The position numbers and the translations under genes are program-made. The notes beneath the pieces are model-generated. The model was not told the DNA's origin, ran no database searches, and saw nothing but the letters and a program-made list of their open reading frames with translations. A stretch of 64,000 nt of DNA from an uncultured Lachnospiraceae bacterium (GTDB lineage: Bacteria; Bacillota; Clostridia; Lachnospirales; Lachnospiraceae): NCBI GenBank assembly GCA_905199445.1, contig CAJKGK010000001.1:269123-333122 (forward strand). The letters run 5' to 3'. Each line of letters begins with the position of its first letter. Within the stretch, counting starts at the first letter, position 1. This document shows positions 16,788-25,166 of this stretch, in pieces.

Positions 16788-18065
16788 TTATTTTCTTTTA
16801 ATAATCTCATGTCTTCCCGGTCCGTTGGATACCATGGTAATCGGAACCTCAAGTTCCTTTTCAATAAATTCGATGTACTTTCTGCAGTTTTCCGGCAGCT
16901 TGTCATACTCTGTGATTCCGCGGATTTCCGTTTTCCATCCCGGAAGGTATGTATACACCGGTTTTGCCTTCTTTAACAGATTGGTTGTTGGGAAATCTTT
17001 TGTAACCTTTCCGTCAATTTCATAGCCTACACAAACAGGCAGTTCATCCAGATAGCCTAAAACATCAAGTACGGTCAAAGCCACTTCTGTAGCCCCCTGC
17101 ATACGGCAGCCGTAACGACTGGCCACTGCATCAAACCATCCCATACGTCTTGGACGTCCGGTTGTGGCCCCAAATTCTCCGCCGTCTCCGCCACGTCTGC
17201 GAAGCTCATCAGCTTCCTCTCCAAAAATTTCAGATACAAATTCTCCGGCACCCACGGCACTGGAATAAGCCTTTACAACAGTTACGACATCTTTAATTTC
17301 ATAGCATGGAATACCGGCACCGATGGCCCCATAGGAAGCCAGTGTAGAGGAAGATGTCACCATTGGATAGATACCGAAATCAGGATCCTTTAATGAGCCT
17401 AACTGTCCTTCAAGAAGGATATTCTTGCCTTCTTTAATAGCATCATGAAGATATTTGGACACATCACACACATACGGTGCAACCATTTCCTTGTATTCAA
17501 GCAGTGTTTTATAAATTTCTTCAGGATCAATCGGTGCTTTATGATATAAATGTTCAATGAGAACATTTTTAGTCTCCATAACCCGATAAACTTTTTCCTT
17601 CAGGCCTTCTTCATCAAAAAGTTCACTGACCTGAAAACCGATCTTTGCATATTTATCTGAATAAAAAGGTGCAATACCTGATTTTGTGGAACCGAAGGAT
17701 TTTTTGCCAAGACGTTCTTCTTCGTATTCGTCAAATAAAATATGGTACGGCATCAGAATCTGTGCTCTGTCGGAAACAAGCACTCTTGGCTTTGGAACAC
17801 CTTTGGATACAATATCATTGATCTCTCTGAAAAGATATGGGATATTTAAGGCAACACCATTGCCGATAATACTTGTTGTATGATTATAGAACACACCAGA
17901 TGGCAGCAGATGCAGGGCGAACTTTCCGTAATCGTTAATGATGGTATGTCCTGCGTTGCTTCCGCCCTGGAATCTCACAATAATATCGGATTCCTCCGCA
18001 AGCATATCTGTAATCTTACCTTTTCCCTCATCTCCCCAGTTTGCGCCAACAATTGCTTTTACCAT
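16788..18065 (-). CDS. purA: Adenylosuccinate synthetase
   Basis: 425 aa, full length. MVKAIVGANWGDEGKGKITD is the PurA GTP-binding start, with the catalytic Asp and His at the expected GDEGKGK and NAGHT positions. GATTGRPRRMGWFDA and the C-terminal NGPGRHEII are also diagnostic. It joins IMP and aspartate using GTP to give adenylosuccinate, the first committed step to AMP. AAGGAG is 8 nt before the ATG. The rest of the purine pathway is not nearby and no purine riboswitch was seen in the 18066-18180 leader. Confidence 0.97.
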   Translation of the reverse strand: MVKAIVGANWGDEGKGKITDMLAEESDIIVRFQGGSNAGHTIINDYGKFALHLLPSGVFYNHTTSIIGNGVALNIPYLFREINDIVSKGVPKPRVLVSDRAQILMPYHILFDEYEEERLGKKSFGSTKSGIAPFYSDKYAKIGFQVSELFDEEGLKEKVYRVMETKNVLIEHLYHKAPIDPEEIYKTLLEYKEMVAPYVCDVSKYLHDAIKEGKNILLEGQLGSLKDPDFGIYPMVTSSSTLASYGAIGAGIPCYEIKDVVTVVKAYSSAVGAGEFVSEIFGEEADELRRRGGDGGEFGATTGRPRRMGWFDAVASRYGCRMQGATEVALTVLDVLGYLDELPVCVGYEIDGKVTKDFPTTNLLKKAKPVYTYLPGWKTEIRGITEYDKLPENCRKYIEFIEKELEVPITMVSNGPGRHEIIKRK

Positions 18066-18224
18066 AAAATCAGCTCCTTATAAGTTTTCAACTTGTGTAC
18101 AGAATACGTACATTTTCACATACGGTATTATTGTATGATAAAACAGAGCAAAAGTAAATAGAGAACAGGAAAAAACTTCACAGTCACTTTAAGTGTATGC
18201 ATGGAAAAAGTCACACATTCTTGG

Positions 18225-18230
18225 TATAAT
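18225..18230 (+). promoter_or_regulatory. Extended -10 promoter of the hydrolase-kinase fusion gene
   Basis: TTGGTATAAT has a TGN extension before a perfect TATAAT (18225-18230). The -35 region (TGGAAA, 17 bp upstream) is weak. Confidence 0.5.
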
Positions 18231-18258
18231 AAAGAATATTAAACTAAGGAGGCGCACT

Positions 18259-18291
18259 ATGGGAATTTGCAATGACCTTTTGTATCAATAA
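18259..18291 (+). CDS. Ten-residue leader ORF upstream of the hydrolase-kinase fusion
   Basis: ATG at 18259 follows a strong site (AAGGAGG, 18247-18253) with good spacing and encodes MGICNDLLYQ before TAA. A second AGGAGG (18300-18305) then serves the main gene, 24 nt downstream of the leader stop. It could be a regulatory upstream ORF or the start of a lost gene. No run of a single amino acid codon is present, so ordinary amino-acid attenuation is not indicated. Confidence 0.4.
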   Translation: MGICNDLLYQ

Positions 18292-18314
18292 TTAAGTACA
18301 GGAGGATTCTAAAA

Positions 18315-20183
18315 ATGGAAAAAGTTTTACTTGATACTGACATTGGCGGAGATATTGACGACGCTATTTGTCTTGCATATTTGTTAAAAGAGCCGCAGTG
18401 CCAACTTATGGGAATTACCACGGTCTGCGGTGAACCGGAAATACGCGCATCGATTGCTGACGCTATTTGTCAGACCGCAGGAAAAAAGGTTCCGATTGTC
18501 GCTGGATTAGACAGTACAATGCAGCCTGTTCCAGTTTATCCTACGCCGGACGGTGCAAAAGCGCTGAAATTTTGGCCCCATAACACCTACAAAAAAGCGG
18601 ACGCCCCCGCTTTTCTGTATCAAAAGATCAAAGAAAATCCCCACGAAATCGTGCTGATTGGAATCGGTAATATGACAAATATTGCCACGCTTTTTTGTAC
18701 CTATCCCGACGCAATCCAATTGCTGAAAGGTTTGTATGTAATGAACGGTTACTTCGGTGAAGCACCGTTGCCTGAGCCGTATTACAACTGGAACTCCTGG
18801 GCTGATCCATTAGCTTCCAAAATTGTGTTTGCATCTGACGTCGCTGTGCATAGAGCAATCCCGCTGGAAGTTACAGATACACTTACAATTGAAGCAAAAC
18901 AAGCGGAAGTTCTGTTAAGCTCAGACAGCGATTTGATGAAATCTATTTTTTCTTTTGGCAATGCATGGCTAAAAAGCTCCGAAAAGCTGACTTTACACGA
19001 CCCATTAGCAGCGGTTTGTGTCTTTCATCCGAATATTTGCCGTTTTGAAAAAGGCTATGTACAAGTAGAAACACAAGAGAAAACCCATATGGGGCATACA
19101 GCTTTTGTCCCCTCACCACAGGGTAATGTGGAAATTGCAAGAACGGTTGACCGGGAACAATTCTATCACATTTTGAGTTCTGTCTTGTGTGGTAAACATT
19201 TGAAAAATACACAGAGACCTTTACCGCCGCTTGTTGTCAGCCGTGCAAAATCTGCCGGAGCTGTAGGCGAAGCGTGGCTGGCTAATCTTGACAATATTGT
19301 TTCGGAACTTGAAAAAATGTGGCATATTTCCGTCGGAGAAACACTGTCCGGTGGTACTCATGCTTTTGTTGCCAATGCAGATGGCGCAAATGGCGAAAAG
19401 TATGTGCTGAAAATAGATATGCCGGAAAATCTCGGTGGTGAATTTTCGAACAGCATCGATACACTGAAAATCGTAAATGGAAACGGATGTGCAAGGGTGT
19501 ATGCGTATGCCCCCGAAAAAAAAGCCTGTCTATTAGAACGCCTTGGGAAACCAGTCAGCCAGCTGACGTATTCTGTTTATGAACAGCTTCAAATCATTTG
19601 CTCAACTTTACAAAAAATATGGGAAACCCCGTTTGTGAATAATAAATTGCCCAGTGGTAAGGACAGTATTATATGGTTTAGGCAGTTCATAGGCGAAACT
19701 TGGGAAAAGTTAAATCGCCCTTGCTCTTATCAAGTGATCGAGCAGGCCTTTTCCTACTTACAAAAAAGAGAACAGGCATTAAATCCAAATGAGTTTACCC
19801 TGCTTCACGGCGACGCCCACGGTGGAAATACACTCAAAGAATTGTCAGGAAATGGATTCAAACTCATTGACCCTGATGGCATTTATTATGAAAAAGCCTA
19901 TGATCTAGGCGTTCTTATGCGCGAATGGGTTGATGCATATACACAGGATCCGGTGAAAGCAGGAAAAGAACGATGTGCCTATCTTCATCACTTGACAGGC
20001 GTTTGCGAGCAGGCCATTTGGGAATGGGGGTATCTGCAGACCGTCTCCACAGCATTTGTCTTTCTCCAAATCGGTCAGGCAAAAACAGGGCAAAAAATGC
20101 TTCATGTTGCGCAATGTTGGGCCAAAAGCGATGAGATTAAATATGATTTGCCACCTCAAAGGCATCCCATATACCATACATAA
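18315..20183 (+). CDS. Nucleoside hydrolase fused to an APH(6)-like kinase
   Basis: 622 aa, AGGAGG 9 nt before the ATG. Residues 1-300 are an inosine-uridine hydrolase: DTDIGGDIDDA (7-17) gives the calcium-binding Asp cluster and ITTVCGEPE follows. From about 315 the chain matches streptomycin 6-phosphotransferase/hydroxyurea kinase (APH_6) proteins: GEAWLANLDNIVSELEKMW, then GGTHAFVANADGANGEKYVLKI, the Brenner motif HGDAHGGN (498-505) and DPDG (519-522) before AYDLGVLMREW. A hydrolase that frees ribose next to a small-molecule kinase suggests linked cleavage and phosphorylation of a nucleoside-like compound; this is inference. The last 15 codons overlap the convergent reductase gene antisense, so the tail may be altered. 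Confidence 0.85.
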   Translation: MEKVLLDTDIGGDIDDAICLAYLLKEPQCQLMGITTVCGEPEIRASIADAICQTAGKKVPIVAGLDSTMQPVPVYPTPDGAKALKFWPHNTYKKADAPAFLYQKIKENPHEIVLIGIGNMTNIATLFCTYPDAIQLLKGLYVMNGYFGEAPLPEPYYNWNSWADPLASKIVFASDVAVHRAIPLEVTDTLTIEAKQAEVLLSSDSDLMKSIFSFGNAWLKSSEKLTLHDPLAAVCVFHPNICRFEKGYVQVETQEKTHMGHTAFVPSPQGNVEIARTVDREQFYHILSSVLCGKHLKNTQRPLPPLVVSRAKSAGAVGEAWLANLDNIVSELEKMWHISVGETLSGGTHAFVANADGANGEKYVLKIDMPENLGGEFSNSIDTLKIVNGNGCARVYAYAPEKKACLLERLGKPVSQLTYSVYEQLQIICSTLQKIWETPFVNNKLPSGKDSIIWFRQFIGETWEKLNRPCSYQVIEQAFSYLQKREQALNPNEFTLLHGDAHGGNTLKELSGNGFKLIDPDGIYYEKAYDLGVLMREWVDAYTQDPVKAGKERCAYLHHLTGVCEQAIWEWGYLQTVSTAFVFLQIGQAKTGQKMLHVAQCWAKSDEIKYDLPPQRHPIYHT

Positions 20184-22152
20184 TATTAGACACCTGTTTC
20201 GCATCCCCTAACAGGTAAATTTCCGGAACATCAAATTCCAGTTCATGGTACAACGCATTTTCCGATGCATAGCCCACGGCCAGGATCACACTGTCACAGG
20301 CAACGTCTTTCACGGCACGCCCAGAATCCCTGACAGTCTCTACAGTGAGTATACCATCCATATAACCGACGGCCTTCCCATTGGTAACAACCTCAATGCC
20401 ATTATAGGGAATCAGTTTTTCCAGCATATCCTTATTGGCATGGCATAATGGACCATTCACAGCCAGAAGTTTGTCCAGCGCTTCCACGATTGTCACCTGT
20501 TTTCCCTGACCAGCCAGCCACAGCGCGGTTTCACAGCCGACCAGGCCGCCGCCGATCACCACCGTACGGCTGCCGCAGTCCTTCTCCTTTGTCAGCACCT
20601 GGGCTGCCGTATAAACTTTGTGATCATCGCCCAAAGAAAATACTTTAGGTCTGGAACCTGTAGCAATCACCACCGCATCATAGATACAAGTACCATCGTT
20701 GGAGACTACATGAGATTTTTGAATTTCTGTATTTAAATGAACCGGTACCCCAAGCTTTTTCAGCATTGTCTCATACCATGCTGCCAAAGCCAGATCGTCT
20801 TCTTTAAACGCCGGCGCCCCACCGGGAATCAGGTTTCCGCCAAGATGTCCGCTCTTTTCAAATAATTCCGGCTGATGCCCTCTCACAGCAAGTACTCTGG
20901 CTGCCTCACAGCCGGCCACGCCGCCTCCGACCACAAGCACTTTTTTAGGTCGGAGGATCGGCGTATAGGCCATCACCCGCTCTCTGGCTGCCTGAGGATT
21001 GACGGCACAGTTAATCATGGAATATTCCTGGATTCTTCCCATGCAGCCCTCCTGACAGGAAATACACGGACGGATTTCATCACCAGCACCGCAGCGCAGC
21101 TTGTTGACATAATCCGGATCAGCCAGAAGCGGACGGCCCAGACTGACAATATCGCATTGACCTGTTTCAACGGCAAGCGCTGCCATTTGAGGGTTATCCA
21201 TCCTTCCTGCACATAAAACAGGAACATCCACTACTTTTTTTACCATTTCACAGTACGGCCGGTAAAGTCCTTTTTCCATATACATGGGCGGATGATTCCA
21301 CCACCAGGCATCATAGGTCCCCACATCCACATCCAGGGCGTCATAGCCATAGGATACCAAAAGTCTGGCCGCCTCAAGGCCTTCTTCAATATCCCTTCCT
21401 TTTTCCTCAAACGTCTCTCCCGGAAGCGCCCCTTCTCTCCAGTCTTTAATCATACTTTTAAGACTGAAACGCAACGCCACCGGAAAATCCTGCCCGCACC
21501 GGGATTTAATTTCCTCCACAACTTCTCTGGCAAAACGAAGACGATTTTCAAGGCAGCCGCCATACTGGTCATCTCTTTGATTAAACATGGAAATGGCAAA
21601 TTGATCCAAAAGATAACCTTCATGGACAGCATGAATCTCCACACCGTCAAAGCCTCCTCTTTTGGCATTGTAGGCACCGTCTCCAAAAGATTTCACAATA
21701 CTCTGAATTTCGTCCACGGTCAAAGGCCGGCACACCTTATCCAGCCACCGGTGCGGAATGGGGGACGGGGCAACCGGCGGAAACTCTCCGAGATTGGTTG
21801 GAATCGTCACCCGTCCAAAACCCGCAGACATCATAAGAAACATCTTACTTCCATATGCGTGTACCCGTTCCGTCATTTCCCGGGAAGTTCTTATAAAATG
21901 AACCGGATTATAGGTAGAATTGGGACAGTTGGGCATGCTTTGAGTTTCGACCTGACAGTCAGAAAAAGTAACGCCGGTAATAATCAGTCCGGTTCCCCCT
22001 TTGGCCCGCTCCGTATAATAATCAATTCCCCGCTGATTAAATCCGCCCTGAGCATCAGCCAGACCCAACGGTCCCATAGGTGCCATGGCAAATCGATTTT
22101 TCAGCTGCACACTCCCAATCTGCACAGGTGTAAATAAGCTTTTGTACTTCAT
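20137..22152 (-). CDS. Old yellow enzyme/2,4-dienoyl-CoA reductase-type NADH:flavin oxidoreductase
   Basis: 671 aa. Residues 1-365 form the FMN TIM barrel (FTPVQIGSVQLKNRFAMAPM; HAVHEGYLLDQF near 174-185 with likely catalytic His and Tyr). Cys363, Cys366, Cys370 and Cys382 bind a [4Fe-4S] cluster. KVLVVGGGVAGCEAA starts the FAD domain and TVVIGGGLVGCETA the NAD(P) domain. The architecture matches 2,4-dienoyl-CoA reductase, enoate reductases and the bile-acid enzymes BaiCD/BaiH. It reduces activated C=C bonds; the substrate is unknown. AGGAGGAGC precedes the ATG. A LysR gene lies upstream on the same strand and may regulate it. Confidence 0.92.
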   Translation of the reverse strand: MKYKSLFTPVQIGSVQLKNRFAMAPMGPLGLADAQGGFNQRGIDYYTERAKGGTGLIITGVTFSDCQVETQSMPNCPNSTYNPVHFIRTSREMTERVHAYGSKMFLMMSAGFGRVTIPTNLGEFPPVAPSPIPHRWLDKVCRPLTVDEIQSIVKSFGDGAYNAKRGGFDGVEIHAVHEGYLLDQFAISMFNQRDDQYGGCLENRLRFAREVVEEIKSRCGQDFPVALRFSLKSMIKDWREGALPGETFEEKGRDIEEGLEAARLLVSYGYDALDVDVGTYDAWWWNHPPMYMEKGLYRPYCEMVKKVVDVPVLCAGRMDNPQMAALAVETGQCDIVSLGRPLLADPDYVNKLRCGAGDEIRPCISCQEGCMGRIQEYSMINCAVNPQAARERVMAYTPILRPKKVLVVGGGVAGCEAARVLAVRGHQPELFEKSGHLGGNLIPGGAPAFKEDDLALAAWYETMLKKLGVPVHLNTEIQKSHVVSNDGTCIYDAVVIATGSRPKVFSLGDDHKVYTAAQVLTKEKDCGSRTVVIGGGLVGCETALWLAGQGKQVTIVEALDKLLAVNGPLCHANKDMLEKLIPYNGIEVVTNGKAVGYMDGILTVETVRDSGRAVKDVACDSVILAVGYASENALYHELEFDVPEIYLLGDAKQVSNIMYGIWDAFEVANHI

Positions 22153-22200
22153 ATGCTCCTCCTTTACTCAATCAAACTTTAAGTTACTTTTATTATAAAT

Positions 22201-22254
22201 AAAAAGAAGTCTTCACGCCATCAACCAAAATGTGATAGGTAAAAACTTCTTTTT
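22201..22254 (-). terminator. Possible terminator of the MarR-LysR operon
   Basis: On the minus strand AAAAAGAAGT (22254-22245) pairs with ACTTCTTTTT (22210-22201) across a 34-nt loop, followed by ATTTATAATAA. The long loop makes it weak, and it overlaps the promoter region of the downstream reductase. Confidence 0.4.
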
Positions 22255-22270
22255 GACGCCTGTGCAGTTT

Positions 22271-23173
22271 TTATAGACAGCTGTCTGATTTCTTATTTTT
22301 CCACGATTTTCCTGTAAGATATCTGTCAAACATTCGAATCGTCTCATAGCTGTGATTATCTTTTCGATACACACCATACACATCCCACCTGAGATCTTCC
22401 GCAAAAGGAATGGCCCGCATATGAGTCAGATTAAAATCTTCCATCATAAATTCAGGAATCACGGCCAGACCGGCATGCTGTCTGCAAAGCTTGTAAAGGG
22501 CCGTGCCATCTGCAGTTTTTGCCCCGATTTGAGGGATAAAGCCCCGGTTCCTGCAGGCTGCCATAAAATCATGGTATATATGAAAATGCTCGTTCATTAA
22601 GATCATTTTTTCATTTTTTAAAAGTCCTGCATGAACAATTTCCCGATCATACAGTGGATGCCCTTCATAAACAAGCAGACGGACGCGACTGCCGGCCAGC
22701 TTTCGCCAGATCACAGCCTCATCCCTGGGCGTCCCCACAATAAAGCCATACTCCAGTCGGGATGTCTCCAGCATTTCCTGAACCTCTTCATTGGCATATT
22801 CACACCACTCCACAGTAATATCCGGACAGCAGCGGGTAAAATTCAAAATCAGTTCAAAGGGCAGCAGGTTAAACACACCGCAGGCATAACCGATTCTCAA
22901 TACGGTTTTCCTGTTTTCCAGCTGATAAATCCCATGTTCGATCTCCTCAAACCGCTGAATAATATCACCACTGCGGCTATATAAAAAAGACGCAGTTTCT
23001 GTAGGCTTTACCCCCTGGGCGGTGCGCGTAAACAAAACCGTATTCAGCTCATTTTCCAGGGACTGGATCACTTTACTTAATCCCTGCGGTGTAATAAAAA
23101 GCTTTCTGGCAGCCCCGCTGATACTGCACGCTCTGTAAACAGCCTCAAAACATTTAAGATCTTTAATATTCAC
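22271..23173 (-). CDS. LysR-family transcriptional regulator
   Basis: 300 aa. MNIKDLKCFEAVYRACSISG and ITPQGLSKVIQSLENELNTVLF form the winged helix-turn-helix, followed by the effector domain (RIGYACGVFNLLPFE onward). Its ATG overlaps the TGA of the MarR gene (ATGA), which is unusual for two regulators and implies linked synthesis. The next gene downstream on the same strand is the old-yellow-enzyme reductase, the probable target. The inducer is unknown. Confidence 0.9.
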   Translation of the reverse strand: MNIKDLKCFEAVYRACSISGAARKLFITPQGLSKVIQSLENELNTVLFTRTAQGVKPTETASFLYSRSGDIIQRFEEIEHGIYQLENRKTVLRIGYACGVFNLLPFELILNFTRCCPDITVEWCEYANEEVQEMLETSRLEYGFIVGTPRDEAVIWRKLAGSRVRLLVYEGHPLYDREIVHAGLLKNEKMILMNEHFHIYHDFMAACRNRGFIPQIGAKTADGTALYKLCRQHAGLAVIPEFMMEDFNLTHMRAIPFAEDLRWDVYGVYRKDNHSYETIRMFDRYLTGKSWKNKKSDSCL

Positions 23174-23649
23174 GGCCTCATGTCCTTTTTATCATCAACC
23201 GTACGGTCGATCTTCTCCAGATTTTTAATGATCCGGTCATAAAAATCAACAATCTGAGCACATTCTTCATCCGAAAATCCTTCAAACATCCGGGCATCCA
23301 CCCCGGAAAACTCTCTCCACGTCGCATCCAGAATCGCCCGGCCTTCCGGTGTCGTATTCAGTACATTAAGACGATTATCCTTTTCATCCACCTGACGCAC
23401 AATGTACCCTCTTTTTTCCAGTTTCTTGGCAGTTACTGCGATGGACGGCGGCGATATTTCCATAATTTTAGCCAGCTCTCTCTGGGAAATCCCCTCGTGA
23501 TGACGGATATCCCCCAGCATCTTCATCTGACTTTTGTACAGCCCCTGCTTTGCCGTGATTCTATCCAAAATTTGTCCATGCAGACGCCAAAACCGAAGAA
23601 ACCGATGCATCACCTTTTGCCATTCCTGAAGTTCATCTTCTTTTCTCAC
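23170..23649 (-). CDS. MarR-family transcriptional regulator
   Basis: 159 aa from a GTG at 23649 with GGAGG 7 nt upstream; the ATG at 23685 has no ribosome site. Winged helix region: YKSQMKMLGDIRHHEGISQREL, then IMEISPPSIAVTAKKLEKRGYI and the wing VDEKDNRLNVL. It is probably autoregulated through the inverted repeat at 23692 between promoter and start. It forms a two-regulator operon with the LysR gene. Confidence 0.9.
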   Translation of the reverse strand: MRKEDELQEWQKVMHRFLRFWRLHGQILDRITAKQGLYKSQMKMLGDIRHHEGISQRELAKIMEISPPSIAVTAKKLEKRGYIVRQVDEKDNRLNVLNTTPEGRAILDATWREFSGVDARMFEGFSDEECAQIVDFYDRIIKNLEKIDRTVDDKKDMRP

Positions 23650-23691
23650 ACCTATACCTCCAGTCTGATCAGTGAACAGCTTCATGTGTAA

Positions 23692-23704
23692 TTAAACAGT
23701 TTAA
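23692..23704. promoter_or_regulatory. Probable MarR operator
   Basis: TTAAAC-A-GTTTAA is a perfect 6-bp inverted repeat in the MarR leader, about 43 bp before its GTG start. Confidence 0.5.
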
Positions 23705-23728
23705 CGATTAATTATATAATTATATGTC

Positions 23729-23756
23729 CATTATATCATCAGACCATTAAAATGCA
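23729..23756 (-). promoter_or_regulatory. Probable promoter of the MarR-LysR operon
   Basis: On the minus strand TTGCAT is followed after 16 bp by TATAAT, just upstream of the MarR inverted repeat and overlapping the 3' end of the HAD gene. Confidence 0.45.
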
Positions 23757-24397
23757 AGGAAATGATACAGTGCATCCACGGTGTCCACAACTGCAGCAGC
23801 ACCGGCCTGCACCAGTTCATCCTTTCCCCCATAACCAAAGGTAACGCCTACACAGTCCAGCCCACAGGCACGAGCGCCCTGCACATCATGGAAACGATCG
23901 CCTACCATAATCGCTTCCCTGCTGTTTTTTTCAATATGAAGATCCGACAGCACCGCCTGGACCACTTCTTTTTTATCTGTTCTTCGGCCGTCCAGCTCAC
24001 TGCCCATCACATGATCAAAATATTGCCGTATATGAAAATGCTGAAGAATCCGCTCCACATAGACCGTTGGTTTTGATGAAGCAATAGCCAGCACATGACC
24101 CGTTTTCTTCAGTTTTTCCAACATTTGAGGAATACCGTCAAATAGACGGTTTTCATAAATGCCTATGTCAGCAAAACGCTCCCTGTATTTTTCCACTGCG
24201 GCCACAGCTGTGTCACTGTCAAATCCGTAAAATTCCATAAAGGATGCCTTTAACGGGGGCCCAATAAAACGCTTCAGGGCTTCCAAAGGTTCATCCTTCA
24301 CACCAAAAGCATTAAGAGCATACTGAACAGACCTGGTAATTCCCTCAAAAGGATCAGTCAGGGTGCCGTCCAAATCAAATAAAATATACTTATACAT
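23747..24397 (-). CDS. HAD-superfamily phosphatase (phosphoglycolate phosphatase/5'-nucleotidase-like)
   Basis: 216 aa. YILFDLDGTLTDPFEG has the nucleophilic Asp and the acid-base Asp of HAD motif I, LAIASSKP is motif II and IMVGDRFHDVQGA motif IV. A helical cap sits at about 15-85. The family removes phosphate from 2-phosphoglycolate, nucleotides or sugar phosphates. AGGAGG precedes the ATG. It overlaps the Sel1-like gene by 8 bp and is the last gene of the EamA-TIR-Sel1-HAD operon. A role on a nucleotide product of the TIR protein is possible but only inferred. Confidence 0.88.
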   Translation of the reverse strand: MYKYILFDLDGTLTDPFEGITRSVQYALNAFGVKDEPLEALKRFIGPPLKASFMEFYGFDSDTAVAAVEKYRERFADIGIYENRLFDGIPQMLEKLKKTGHVLAIASSKPTVYVERILQHFHIRQYFDHVMGSELDGRRTDKKEVVQAVLSDLHIEKNSREAIMVGDRFHDVQGARACGLDCVGVTFGYGGKDELVQAGAAAVVDTVDALYHFLAF

Positions 24398-25166
24398 ATT
24401 TTCCTCCTATTTTCAGCAATTCTTCTGCTTTTTTGTACCCCCGCTGTGCAGATCGAGTCAAATATTTAATGGCCCACTGAGGATCATGAAATTCTTTTTC
24501 TTCTAAAAATATTTTTCCGATCAAATAATCCCCTTCCGGCGAATCATCCTTTTCCAGATACCAGGCTGCCTTTATCACATCTTTGGGGAAATTCCAGGAA
24601 CCATGAAGATAGCATCGGGCAATTTCTATATTAGACAGATTCACATATGCTCTGCCCATATTTCTCACAGAAAAAGCAAAATAAGGGTGTCCCGGTTTCA
24701 GATAAATCCCATATGTCTCCATGCCTTCCTTGTCTGTGATCATTTTCCACGGCACCGGCTTTGCCGTAACAGCATCTATAATATGGCAGTCACCATATGG
24801 CATATCCGCCGCACAACAGACATACGCCTCCTGTTGGGCCGCCTCAAAAGTTTTCCATTCCATTTTTTTAGGAACAGCTGAAACGGTCACCGTATCCTTT
24901 ACCAGTCCCATATTCATATAGACATATTTTTCACCGGGAACAAAGGATAAAATAAGGATTTGGTCTTCGTTTTCGTCCGGATTGTCAATATAATAGGTTT
25001 CCTTTACCGTCCCATCTGCCTGGATTTCTGAAACCCGATCCAGAAGCTGTGCCTGATATCGTTTGATAAGCGCCGGATATTCAAAAACCGGCGTAATGTG
25101 ATAAATCAGATGTTTTATTTCCGGTATATGATACAGTGTCAAATGTTTTCCTTCCCATGTATACAT
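24390..25166 (-). CDS. Protein with C-terminal Sel1-like repeats, partner of the TIR gene
   Basis: 258 aa. The first ~165 residues match no family I recognise. The C-terminal ~90 residues (IEIARCYLHG, IKAAWYLEKDD, YLIGKIFLEEKEFHDPQWAIKYLTRSAQRGYKKAEELL) form two to three Sel1/TPR-like helical repeats, usually protein-binding. Its start lies inside the last 28 bp of the TIR gene and its stop overlaps the HAD gene by 8 bp. TIR and Sel1 modules also occur fused in single proteins, so the two genes may encode a split sensor-effector pair. GAGG is 11 nt before the ATG. Confidence 0.7.
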   Translation of the reverse strand: MYTWEGKHLTLYHIPEIKHLIYHITPVFEYPALIKRYQAQLLDRVSEIQADGTVKETYYIDNPDENEDQILILSFVPGEKYVYMNMGLVKDTVTVSAVPKKMEWKTFEAAQQEAYVCCAADMPYGDCHIIDAVTAKPVPWKMITDKEGMETYGIYLKPGHPYFAFSVRNMGRAYVNLSNIEIARCYLHGSWNFPKDVIKAAWYLEKDDSPEGDYLIGKIFLEEKEFHDPQWAIKYLTRSAQRGYKKAEELLKIGGKYV

